Under the pieces are notes generated by a model. It ran no database searches, was not told the DNA's origin, and saw only the letters and a program-made list of their open reading frames with translations. A DNA stretch of 64,000 bases, taken from positions 1-64,000 of the forward strand of contig CALLMF010000044.1 of NCBI GenBank assembly GCA_938006335.1, read 5' to 3'. Position 1 is the stretch's first letter. Each line of letters opens with the position of its first letter. Made by a program: the position numbers and the translations under genes. This DNA is from an uncultured Granulosicoccaceae bacterium. Lineage in GTDB: Bacteria; Pseudomonadota; Gammaproteobacteria; Granulosicoccales; Granulosicoccaceae. This document shows, piece after piece, positions 9,007-18,008 of this stretch.

Positions 9007-9662
9007 AAACGTAGGAAAGCTGAGTCAAACGGGCCGGGCGGAGCGAGGACGGAGGCATTCGAGCTCGCGGACGTGCATCCGAGACGGACAGGGCCGTCTA
9101 GCACCGACGCCAGACATCGGTGGCGGACGCGATCGAAAGCGGACACTTTCGAATGAGGAACGAGCGCTTCCTCGCTTCGAAGGCCCTGCTTGGACAGCCC
9201 AGACGGTCGTGGCCGCTGCCGATCCGAACTTGCCTCGCAACGAACGCTACCGGTGCTGTCCGAGTCTGTCAAAGCCTGTCGCCCTCGCTCCTGGTCGCTC
9301 GAACGGCATCCGACCGTGTCGTCGTCCCTTCCCGACGGCTCGAGAAGCAACTCCTGCGAATTAACTCTCACTAACCTCGTCAAATATGTAACTCCACTGA
9401 GTTCGACCTTCACTTAAATGGGCCAACTCGGACGCTTGAGCTTCGCTCCCGACCCACCGCTACCACAAGCCAAGCGGACGACACGATGAGCAGTTCTTCC
9501 TGACTTGGCAACGACGGATGACATCCACGTCTTCTAGAGTAATCTCTCGACCGTCGAACCAGTTCCAGCGCCCCCGTATCCGACTACAGGTCGTAGTCGG
9601 CACGCGCCAATTCTTCACACCTTGGCGTCCATCAGACGTGATTGGCGGCCAGGGGTACTCGC

Positions 9663-12600
9663 ATGGCTAGCTCTATGGCCCGAAAGGCTGAATCGATCAG
9701 AACGTCTGTCGACCCGCACCATCGACACATACTCCAAGCGTTGGACGGAGAGCTGGATCCGGAAACCTTCGAGGCCTGTGCGGCTGCCCTTCTGTCCGAG
9801 ATCTACCCCGGCCTGGTTCCTGTTCGGGGCGGAGGCGACGACGGCTTCGACGGGGCGATCCCGACCGGGTCCGGCGAGCCCATGCCGCTAGTCTCAACCA
9901 CCTCACCTAAGGCAACGAGCAATCTTCGCAAGAACTTAAAGTCCGCACTCGACAAGGAGTGGCCGATTACGAGGGCGATCTTCGCCACTCCGCGGAAGGT
10001 TTCCCCGCGAGTCCGGAAGTCGCTTTTTAAATGCGCGCGCGAGTTTGGCGTGGAGCTGCATCAGGTCCACGAGCAAGAATTCTTCGCGCGCGCGCTATAC
10101 GGGAACTCCGCCTGGTGCCGACGCTTGCTGGACGTGACCGGGCGGGCGCCCGCCCTCAGTCGCCACCCTCCGTCGATGCGCCTGCTACCCGGTGACTCGC
10201 TCGTCGGACGCGAGGAGGACCTAAGCTGGCTCATGGACAGCTCCGGCGACTGCCTACTCTTCGGCGGACCGGGGATTGGGAAGACCGCCCTCCTCGAGCA
10301 GCTTGCCGCCAGCGGTGATGCGCTCTTCCTAGCCGACTCCGATCGTGCTGCCATCGCGGACGCCATACGCGACCTAGACCCGTCGACCGTGATCGTCGAC
10401 GACGCGCACGTGGACCCGGGAAGGGCGACCGAGCTTGCTCACGTGAGGCGTGAGGTCGGCGCGCGCTTCCGGATACTCGCGGCGAGCTGGCCGGCGGGCT
10501 CGCGTGCCGTGGCGACCGCAATGTCGCTTGCCGAACACCGGATCCGCGAACTTGAACTGATGGACGCGGATTCGATCGTAGAAGTGATCAAGAGTACGGG
10601 GCTGACTGGCCCGGTCCCGCTGCAGGCCCTGATCCGCCACCAGGCAGGAGGACGTCCCGGGCTGGCCGTCACGCTCACGCGGCTCGCACTGGAAGGGGAC
10701 GTGAGCTCGGTCGTCAGTGGGGAGTCACTGCTGCGCGAGCTCGAGCCGGCCCTTGAGCGGATGCTCGGAGGGTCCTCGGTGCGCCTGCTCGCTCCGTTCG
10801 CACTGTCCGGTGAGACCGGCATCACCCCGACGGACGCGGCGAAGCACCTGGGCCTTTCGTGCATGGAAGTCAGCGAGAAGCTCGCCCACTTGGCCGCGGC
10901 GGGCATAGTCCGGGAGTCGAGGAGCGGAGCAGTATCCGTCCACCCAGCCCCGCTTCGCTGGATACTGGTCCGCGACGTCTTCTCCAGAGGGCCGGTCACG
11001 GTGCCCTACGGGCCCCTGCTCGAGAGCTTCGGAAACCTGGAAGAGGCGGTGGTGACCATGCTCGGAGCCTGCGCCCGTGGAGCCACCTTCCCCGATCTGC
11101 TGTCTTGGGTCGAACGCGTCGGAAGGCAGCGGGTGTGGGCGGAGTTCGCCTCCCTCGGCCCACATGAGGCCGCCTTGGTGCTGGAGCGGACGGAGGAACG
11201 CTCGATCGACACGGTCGGGGCTGCCTTGGATAAGCTGCCGGAGAGGTCCATCGAGCTGTTGCTCGAGCTCGCCGAGAACGATTCGCGAGAGCCGCGTCAG
11301 GCGAGCGATCGTGCGCTGCGCCGTCTCGAAGCTTGGGCTGTCCACGTGTCTCCGGACAGGGTGGATGTGGTCGGGCGACGCGCGAAGATCTCGCGTGTGA
11401 CCGAGCGATGGTGGCGTCGCACGGGGGGTGCGGGCACAGCACTGCGCGCCCTCCGCATCGCGCTGAATCCCGGCTTTGAGCTATCGGAGGCGGATCCAGG
11501 TCGGGGCATGACCATCACCCGGCGTTGGGGGCGACTGCGAGATCGCGAGCTCGAGGAAGTATCGACGACGTGGCCCATCGTTATGGCTATCGTGGAATCG
11601 GATGTCGCGCGGGCGAGATGGGACGACATCGACTCAATCCTAGACGGCTGGGCGCATCCGGCCGAGCCCCCTACCCTTTCTGACGACACCCGCCGATTGA
11701 TGCGCCAGGTCGTGTCCCGCATGCTGAACGACCTGGGCCGATCCCTGTCCTCCCGTCCGGGCATTCAACGTCGACTGCGGGTGTACGCCGGGAGGTTGGG
11801 CATCCCGTGGGCGATGGAGAGCGACGAGGTCTTCGAGACGCTGTTCCCGATGTGGCGTCGTCCAGAGGACGCCGGTGACCGCCGCCCCTTCGACTCCGTG
11901 CCGGAACCGCTGGTCAAGACATGGCGCGACAGCGCACCGGAAGAACTGGCGGCCTTTCTCGCCAGAATGGAACACGAGGCCGAGGCGGCCTCGATCACCT
12001 ACCCGCGGACCTTGCCGGTGCTCTGCAGGCGTCTCGCGCAGGTACGCGATGACCACATGGAAGTAACTCGCGCCTTCGCGACCGCGGAACTTCGCGCGGA
12101 CCTTCTTGAGCCGTTCGTCGACCGGTCAGCGGCGGTCGCACCGACCGATCGAAACCTCCTGCTCACGGAGCTGCTGGATGCTCCGAAGTACCACGCGCTC
12201 GGTGTACGGAGCGTGCTCCTCGCCCCCTCTCCTCCCGGGGAACTTCTTGAGAAGGCGCTCGACCGAGCCCCCTTGGTTTGCCACGAGGTGCGTAAGGCCT
12301 GCAGGCACCACAACATCTCCCGGGAAATGATCCGCACGCTACTCGCACATCCTTCGGCGACAGTCGCCGTCGAGGCGGCCATCGGACTCTGGGAGGCCGA
12401 GGGCGGAAACGCGAAAGCAATCATGCACGACTACCTCTGGCGCGATTCAGTCCTGAGATCGGCCGAGACTTGCGACGACTCGTCCCGAGACTTCCTGCTG
12501 GGGGTGCTCCTGAAGGAGGATGAGGAACTTGCACGCGACTGGCTGATCCGCCGCGTCGGCTCGACGAACGGCGCGTTCATTCTCCGGGAAGATCAAATCT

Positions 12601-13055
12601 CCCTCGACGTGGCAGCGACGCTGGGGAGAGAGAACCGGGAAGCGGTGCTGCGATCGGTGGGAGCGAACTGCGATGTGCCCCGGATCGTCTGCGCCTTGAT
12701 CGGAGACGATGTGGGCCTCTACCAGCTAGTCTTGGGCACGGACGCTCCGGACAGGATCTGCCTAAGTCCGCTGGAGGGTCCCATCGACGCCCGATGGAGA
12801 ACTAAGGTCATCGCGGCACTGGACCACGGGTACGATACCGCTGCGATCGCCACGATGACAGCGTGGTCCACTGACTTGTCGACCAGCGCGGAAACAGAGA
12901 TATGGTCCGAGCGCAGGAGGAGCTACAAGCCCTTCCTTGACGATGTCGACGAGCGGCTCGTCGACATCTCACGACGCGCAATCGGTATGGTCAAGGAGCG
13001 CTTGAAGATCGCGGAGGACAGGGAGCGTCACGAGCGCATATATGGCTCTTGGTAA
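9663..13055 (+). CDS. Mrr-like endonuclease domain fused to STAND-type P-loop NTPase
   Basis: N-terminus ETFEACAAALLSEIYPGLVPVRGGGDDGFDGAIPTGSGEPMPLVSTTS; Walker A LFGGPGIGKTALLEQLA, Walker B STVIVDDAH; long helical C-terminus. ATG at 9663 preferred over TTG at 9642. Confidence 0.85.
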   Translation: MASSMARKAESIRTSVDPHHRHILQALDGELDPETFEACAAALLSEIYPGLVPVRGGGDDGFDGAIPTGSGEPMPLVSTTSPKATSNLRKNLKSALDKEWPITRAIFATPRKVSPRVRKSLFKCAREFGVELHQVHEQEFFARALYGNSAWCRRLLDVTGRAPALSRHPPSMRLLPGDSLVGREEDLSWLMDSSGDCLLFGGPGIGKTALLEQLAASGDALFLADSDRAAIADAIRDLDPSTVIVDDAHVDPGRATELAHVRREVGARFRILAASWPAGSRAVATAMSLAEHRIRELELMDADSIVEVIKSTGLTGPVPLQALIRHQAGGRPGLAVTLTRLALEGDVSSVVSGESLLRELEPALERMLGGSSVRLLAPFALSGETGITPTDAAKHLGLSCMEVSEKLAHLAAAGIVRESRSGAVSVHPAPLRWILVRDVFSRGPVTVPYGPLLESFGNLEEAVVTMLGACARGATFPDLLSWVERVGRQRVWAEFASLGPHEAALVLERTEERSIDTVGAALDKLPERSIELLLELAENDSREPRQASDRALRRLEAWAVHVSPDRVDVVGRRAKISRVTERWWRRTGGAGTALRALRIALNPGFELSEADPGRGMTITRRWGRLRDRELEEVSTTWPIVMAIVESDVARARWDDIDSILDGWAHPAEPPTLSDDTRRLMRQVVSRMLNDLGRSLSSRPGIQRRLRVYAGRLGIPWAMESDEVFETLFPMWRRPEDAGDRRPFDSVPEPLVKTWRDSAPEELAAFLARMEHEAEAASITYPRTLPVLCRRLAQVRDDHMEVTRAFATAELRADLLEPFVDRSAAVAPTDRNLLLTELLDAPKYHALGVRSVLLAPSPPGELLEKALDRAPLVCHEVRKACRHHNISREMIRTLLAHPSATVAVEAAIGLWEAEGGNAKAIMHDYLWRDSVLRSAETCDDSSRDFLLGVLLKEDEELARDWLIRRVGSTNGAFILREDQISLDVAATLGRENREAVLRSVGANCDVPRIVCALIGDDVGLYQLVLGTDAPDRICLSPLEGPIDARWRTKVIAALDHGYDTAAIATMTAWSTDLSTSAETEIWSERRRSYKPFLDDVDERLVDISRRAIGMVKERLKIAEDRERHERIYGSW

Positions 13056-13307
13056 AACTCCTTCGACACCGTTCGACGATCGCAGGGATCATTCCGAGAA
13101 GTGGTCACCTCGACATCGCGCGCAGCTCGGCTGTCTTGGATCCAGCGCTCGAGGGCAGCGGCTCGGTTCGTGGGCCGCTCTCGTACCGGGAGGGCTCATC
13201 CAGTCGACCGTCCACCGTCTCCGGCGCTAGATCACGTCGGCCGTGGCCCGCTCCGGCGGCGCTGTCCAGACAGCGGTTCCACTCGGTAAGCGGACACATC
13301 TCGCCCC

Positions 13308-13520
13308 TCAGGCCGCTTGGTCGACCCGGCTCGCCGTCCCCTCCGGATCGCAAAGCGCGTTCATCGCATCGTGGCTCCGCTTCGCCCGGGCGTGGAGAAA
13401 CGCATCGTAGTCTTCCGCCTCGATGGGTTCGAACGGGATTGCGTGCGACATGAGTCGGGCGACGTGCCGTAAATTTAGCCTCGAGCTAGCAGGCGAAGCA
13501 GAGCCCGATTCCTCGTACAC
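13308..13520 (-). pseudogene. possible C-terminal gene fragment
   Basis: Short frame with MSHAIPFEPIEAEDYDAFLHARAKRSHDAMNALCDPE, protein-like but isolated among non-coding sequence. Confidence 0.3.
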
Positions 13521-13707
13521 GGCACCTCAAACCGCGAAGCGCCGCGCCACACTGTCGTCTGCCAGCCCTGACGACCAGGGCGAAGTCAGCAGAGGGGTGG
13601 GCCCAGCGATTGGGTTCCTCAAGAGCGGGTGCCAAAGCAGCCTCCGCGTGTGCATCTGGCATCTCACTCGGGGTTGAAAGTTCCAGTAGTACTTGGGATA
13701 TCTGACC

Positions 13708-14298
13708 CTAGATGCCCACCCAGTGGGCCCGAAGCTGGTCGGCGGTGGCTATAAAACCTGACGCCTCGTATTTGAGTAGCAGTTGCGATGGGGTGAGTTC
13801 GGGTTTGTTGAATCGCACACGCATTTTCTCCAATGCGGCAATCGCTGCTACGGGCTCAAGTGCAATGGCATCCGCGATGAAGTCGTCCGATGTCTTGATC
13901 TCGATGTCGCGCGGGCGCATGAGTTGATCAGGAAAATCCTTGATGTTCTCCGTTATGAGAACAGAGGCTTTGGCAGCAGTCGCAGCACCGATTACGTGAC
14001 CGTCCTTTGGATCTGGCAGTTGTTCGTTCGCTGGTATCAATGACTCGAAGCCGGCAATCATTGCGCTTGGAAAGGCGTCGCGTATACGATTTATCTGTCT
14101 CGCTGCCTGCGCGTCCGGATCCGCAATTCCCTTTGAATTGAACACTTTCGCAAGCGCCCCTTCGGTCTCACTCAGGATGTCCTCAGACCAGCGAAGTCGA
14201 TACAGATCGGCATGAGCCAAAGACAACAGGGTGTTGCGGCCCAATACGTCAACGAGTGAGCACGCATCGACGAGTGCGGTAAACCGATTGGCGAACAC
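13708..14298 (-). CDS. PIN-domain protein (VapC-like putative toxin)
   Basis: ALVDACSLVDVL…WSEDILSETEGAL…LPDPKDGHVIGAATAAKASVLITENIKDFP: PIN acidic motifs. Confidence 0.85.
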   Translation of the reverse strand: MFANRFTALVDACSLVDVLGRNTLLSLAHADLYRLRWSEDILSETEGALAKVFNSKGIADPDAQAARQINRIRDAFPSAMIAGFESLIPANEQLPDPKDGHVIGAATAAKASVLITENIKDFPDQLMRPRDIEIKTSDDFIADAIALEPVAAIAALEKMRVRFNKPELTPSQLLLKYEASGFIATADQLRAHWVGI

Positions 14299-14319
14299 GG
14301 TACTTTCTCGCCTGGCCGA

Positions 14320-14784
14320 CTACAGCAGATCGGCATCTTCTGCGGCCACTGCCGACAGCGCTGCTTCCTGCTTCTCCTTCATCGCTTGACGATATTCGAA
14401 CAAGTCTCGCGCCAACACACGACGATGCCGGCCCACCTTGCGATGATCTATGGCTCCCTCTTCCAGCAACTTCACCAGATAGGGGCGCGAGACATTCAGG
14501 ATGTCTGCTGCCTGCTGCGTGGTCAGCTCCTTGTTCAACGGAACCAGAGTCGCGGCATTCCCGCTCCCCAGGATACGCAGCAACTGCATCAACATACCTG
14601 CCAGAGCTGGCCCGAGTACGACCTCGGAGGACTGTCGGTTCGAGGTGGATACGGTGAGCTCGACGATGCCGTCAGCGCTCAATTCGGAAGCGATGATCTG
14701 ACGAAGCTGGTTCGCTACGGCCTGTTCGTCATCTGACGGCACGCCTGTTCCGAACTCTTCGCTGTAGCTGGCCGGGAGTGTCAT
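14320..14784 (-). CDS. excisionase-family HTH protein (putative antitoxin)
   Basis: LTTQQAADILNVSRPYLVKLLEEGAIDHRKVGRHRRVLARDLFEYRQ; directly upstream of the PIN gene. Confidence 0.85.
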   Translation of the reverse strand: MTLPASYSEEFGTGVPSDDEQAVANQLRQIIASELSADGIVELTVSTSNRQSSEVVLGPALAGMLMQLLRILGSGNAATLVPLNKELTTQQAADILNVSRPYLVKLLEEGAIDHRKVGRHRRVLARDLFEYRQAMKEKQEAALSAVAAEDADLL

Positions 14785-15052
14785 GTCAGTACCTCGATGC
14801 AGGACACTGATACTATGCTCAGCACGTGTCAAACGCAATATTCGAAACGTACGTAGCGGCGCGAAAATCGAGAAATGTTGGCCAAAACAATAGGTTGTGA
14901 ATAGCGTCCCATTGTAAGGCTCTGAGCTGCCTGATCGTTTTCAGGCCGACCGTCGTTCTCGTGGCCGTGTTTTACGGTGTAAGAAACGTCGTTTTCTGCT
15001 GCACCATGAGCTGGCCGTGTTCCGCATGACATGCTGAGACATCATCAGACAC

Positions 15053-15076
15053 AAAAAAGCCGCAATAAAGCGGCTT
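15053..15076 (-). terminator. Rho-independent terminator downstream of tRNA-fMet
   Basis: AAGCCGC-AATAAA-GCGGCTT hairpin followed by T6 on the minus strand. Confidence 0.75.
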
Positions 15077-15116
15077 GAATGTATCGCTGCATGAAGGCCA
15101 TGCGCGACGGTCGGCG

Positions 15117-15193
15117 TGGTAGCGGGGGCAGGATTCGAACCTGCGACCTTCGGGTTATGAGCCCGACGAGCTGCCAGACTGCTCCACCCCGCA
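15117..15193 (-). tRNA. initiator tRNA-fMet (CAT anticodon)
   Basis: Minus strand TGCGGGGTGGAGCAGTCTGGCAGCTCGTCGGGCTCATAACCCGAAGGTCGCAGGTTCGAATCCTGCCCCCGCTACCA; GGG/CCC anticodon stem, unpaired 1:72, encoded CCA. Confidence 0.95.
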
Positions 15194-15281
15194 GCCGATC
15201 CACCGAAGTATAGGGCCCTGCGATCCCGAGCACAAGCGTCGGTGGCAAGTGATTACTTCAAACAGGCTTGTGCCTGCTCTT

Positions 15282-16433
15282 TCACCCCATGCGCCCGCGA
15301 TTGAGGATGTTCGAGGGATCGAATTCCTGCTTGAGCCGTTGGCTGTAGCGCGCGATAGCCGGATCCTCCGGATGGAACACGCCGAGACGCTGTCGGTTGT
15401 CCGTATCGGCCTTGAACAGCGTTGCGTGCCCGTCGATCCCAGCGAGTCGCGACCTCACGTCAGTGCCCGCGTCCACCGCTGCCCAGACAAGCCCACCGCC
15501 CCAGTCGAAGAACACGGTTGCGCCTTCAAGCGCTGCCGCAACCCGTGGTCCATCCGTCGGCTTGACCGAGATCCGCCAGATGTCCCGACCACTCTCCGTG
15601 GCCAACGCGTCCGCAGCTCCCATCGATTGCCACTCGCGGCTGACGGCATCAACATCGGTGTCGAGCTGCGGGCTGCCAAATGGGTCGAGTTGGCGCATGA
15701 GTTCTGCGGCTCGATAGCTCACCGACTGCGCCAGCCCTTCGAGTCGCAGGCACGTGCGCGACTGTCCGTCGGACGCGCTCGGCACGTGGGCGGCACCCGA
15801 TACGTTGTACGGCGAGCCGAGCGCAGCACTCATGGCGGCGACGGCCTGCTGGTTGTCCAGCCCGGTCAAGGAGACGGTTGCCTGTGACTCGGGTTTGGGT
15901 AGCAGCTTGAACGAGACTTCGGTGAGCACGCCGAGTGTTCCGTGGGTACCGCACATGAGCTTGACGAGGTCGTAGCCGGTCACGTTCTTCATGACCCGTC
16001 CACCGTTCTTGAGGATGCGACCGGCCCCATCAACGAAGCGAACGCCGATCAGGCTGTCGCGGCAGGCGCCACTGTGTATGCGTCGCGGGCCAGACGCATT
16101 GGTGGCTACAACGCCGCCGATCGTGGACTCGGCGTGCGCGCCGTTTCCGAGGATGGCGGCCCAGCACGGCGGTTCGAATGGCAGCATCTGCCCTTCTTCA
16201 GCCAACGCTGCCTTGATCTCCTTTAGCGGCGTTCCCGCGCGGACAACCAGGGTCAAGGCACCGGGTTCGTACAGAGTAATTCCGGATAGACCAGTCAAGC
16301 TCACCGGCGCACCGGCGACGTCATGGCCGAGCCCGCGACGGGACGCTCCTCCCTGAATTGAGAGCGACTTGGACGCATTTGCTGCGTCGCGTATGACGCT
16401 TGCGACAGCATCTTCATCGCGGGGCTCGTACAT
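15282..16433 (-). CDS. glcE: glycolate oxidase FAD-binding subunit GlcE
   Basis: FAD-binding type 4 protein; LSIQGGASRRGLG, MLPFEPPCW, LIGVRFVDGAGRILKNGGRVMKNVTGYDLVKL; next to glcD. Confidence 0.92.
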   Translation of the reverse strand: MYEPRDEDAVASVIRDAANASKSLSIQGGASRRGLGHDVAGAPVSLTGLSGITLYEPGALTLVVRAGTPLKEIKAALAEEGQMLPFEPPCWAAILGNGAHAESTIGGVVATNASGPRRIHSGACRDSLIGVRFVDGAGRILKNGGRVMKNVTGYDLVKLMCGTHGTLGVLTEVSFKLLPKPESQATVSLTGLDNQQAVAAMSAALGSPYNVSGAAHVPSASDGQSRTCLRLEGLAQSVSYRAAELMRQLDPFGSPQLDTDVDAVSREWQSMGAADALATESGRDIWRISVKPTDGPRVAAALEGATVFFDWGGGLVWAAVDAGTDVRSRLAGIDGHATLFKADTDNRQRLGVFHPEDPAIARYSQRLKQEFDPSNILNRGRMG

Positions 16434-16447
16434 ATCCAGCTCCGTCG

Positions 16448-17929
16448 TCAGGCTGCGGCCGATGCGCTGTCACTGCGCGCTGCCGTATCTCGCGTCGTGG
16501 CCTCACGCCGCGAGGCGCTGCTGGCCAGGGGAAAGACCTTGGCAGGATTCAGCAACCATTGAGGATCGAGCACATCCTTGACCTGCATCTGGATGTCGAG
16601 GTCGTCGTCGGTGTATTGCGCGGTCATCAGATCACGCTTTTCCACGCCAACACCGTGTTCGCCGGACAAGCATCCACCCACCTCCACGCAGAGCTTGAGG
16701 ATCTCTGCACCGAGCGCTTCGCAGATTTCGAGATCCCCAGGCTTGTTTGCATCAAACAGGATCAGAGGATGCATGTTGCCGTCGCCGGCATGGAACACGT
16801 TGGCGACCTTCAAGCCATATTGATTCGAGAGCTCACCAATGCGCCTCAAGGTCTCCGGTAGTGCAGACACGGGTATGGTGCCGTCCAGACAGATGTAATC
16901 GGAAATCTGACCCATCGCCCCGAAGGCCGACTTGCGCCCTTTCCAGATCAATGCGGACTCTTCTTCGCTGCTGCTTTCACGAAGCTCTGCCGGTTGATGC
17001 TTGTTGGCAATCTCGATAATGCGTGACAACTGCTCCTGAATTTCTGCCTCGCTACCCTCGACTTCGACAATCAACAACGCTTCCACTTGCGGGTAACCCG
17101 CATGGGCAAACGCTTCGCAGGCTTCAATACAAGGGCGGTCCATGAACTCGATGGCAACAGGAAGTACGCCTGCACGAATGATGTCGGCAACACAGGCACC
17201 AGCGGTTTCATTGCTGTCGTAGCCGATCAGTACGGGACGCGCGCCTTCGGGTTTGCGCAGAATACGTAGCGTGGCTTCGGTAACGACACCCAACTGCCCC
17301 TCACTACCGCATATGACCCCAAGCCAGTCGTAGCCGGGGGCGTCCAGATGTGCGCCACCGAGCTCGATGATCTCGCCCGCCATCGTGACCATGGTCACCC
17401 CGAGCAGGTTATTGGTGGTCACCCCGTATTTGAGACAGTGCGCACCTCCGGAATTCATCGCGATGTTGCCGGCAATTGCACACGCGAGCTGACTGGACGG
17501 GTCCGGCGCGTAGAAAAAATCATCCTGCTCGACAGCACCGGTGACCGACAGATTGGTCCGCCCGGTCTGCACCCGGATGTAGCGATTGTCGTAGTCGGTT
17601 TCGAGCACATCGGCGAGCTTGGACACACCGAGAATCACCGCATCAGCGGTCGGCAGTGCGCCACCCGCCAACGATGTCCCCGAGCCGCGCGGCACGACAG
17701 GAACGCCCTCTTCGTGGCAGATCCTGAGAATGGCTGCCACCTCTTCGGTGGACGATGGCAACACCGCGGCCATCGGCGGGCACCGGTAGGCCGACAAGGC
17801 ATCACACTCGTACACCCGCGTTTCGGCCGGCTCGGAAATCACGGCCTCAGCCGGCAACACCTTGAGGAATCGGTCAAGGATGGCCGACTTGCGAGCGATG
17901 ATCTGGCCGGACGGAACGGGCATCTCCAT
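16448..17929 (-). CDS. glcD: glycolate oxidase subunit GlcD (FAD-linked oxidase)
   Basis: PVVPRGSGTSLAGGALP…GEHGVGVEKRDLM…FHAGDGNMHPL motifs. Confidence 0.92.
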   Translation of the reverse strand: MEMPVPSGQIIARKSAILDRFLKVLPAEAVISEPAETRVYECDALSAYRCPPMAAVLPSSTEEVAAILRICHEEGVPVVPRGSGTSLAGGALPTADAVILGVSKLADVLETDYDNRYIRVQTGRTNLSVTGAVEQDDFFYAPDPSSQLACAIAGNIAMNSGGAHCLKYGVTTNNLLGVTMVTMAGEIIELGGAHLDAPGYDWLGVICGSEGQLGVVTEATLRILRKPEGARPVLIGYDSNETAGACVADIIRAGVLPVAIEFMDRPCIEACEAFAHAGYPQVEALLIVEVEGSEAEIQEQLSRIIEIANKHQPAELRESSSEEESALIWKGRKSAFGAMGQISDYICLDGTIPVSALPETLRRIGELSNQYGLKVANVFHAGDGNMHPLILFDANKPGDLEICEALGAEILKLCVEVGGCLSGEHGVGVEKRDLMTAQYTDDDLDIQMQVKDVLDPQWLLNPAKVFPLASSASRREATTRDTAARSDSASAAA

Positions 17930-18008
17930 GCAGAACTCCTGTGCAGTGAGGCGAAAGACTGAGCCTGTAGATACTACGTGACAGAGACACACCCGGCTCT
18001 CAATCGAT

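Noticed and set aside
15117-15193. Direct repeat of the tRNA-fMet 3' end as an attachment site at the other island edge
   Set aside because: No convincing copy seen around 6480-6620 or 13050-13700 by eye; needs a computed search.
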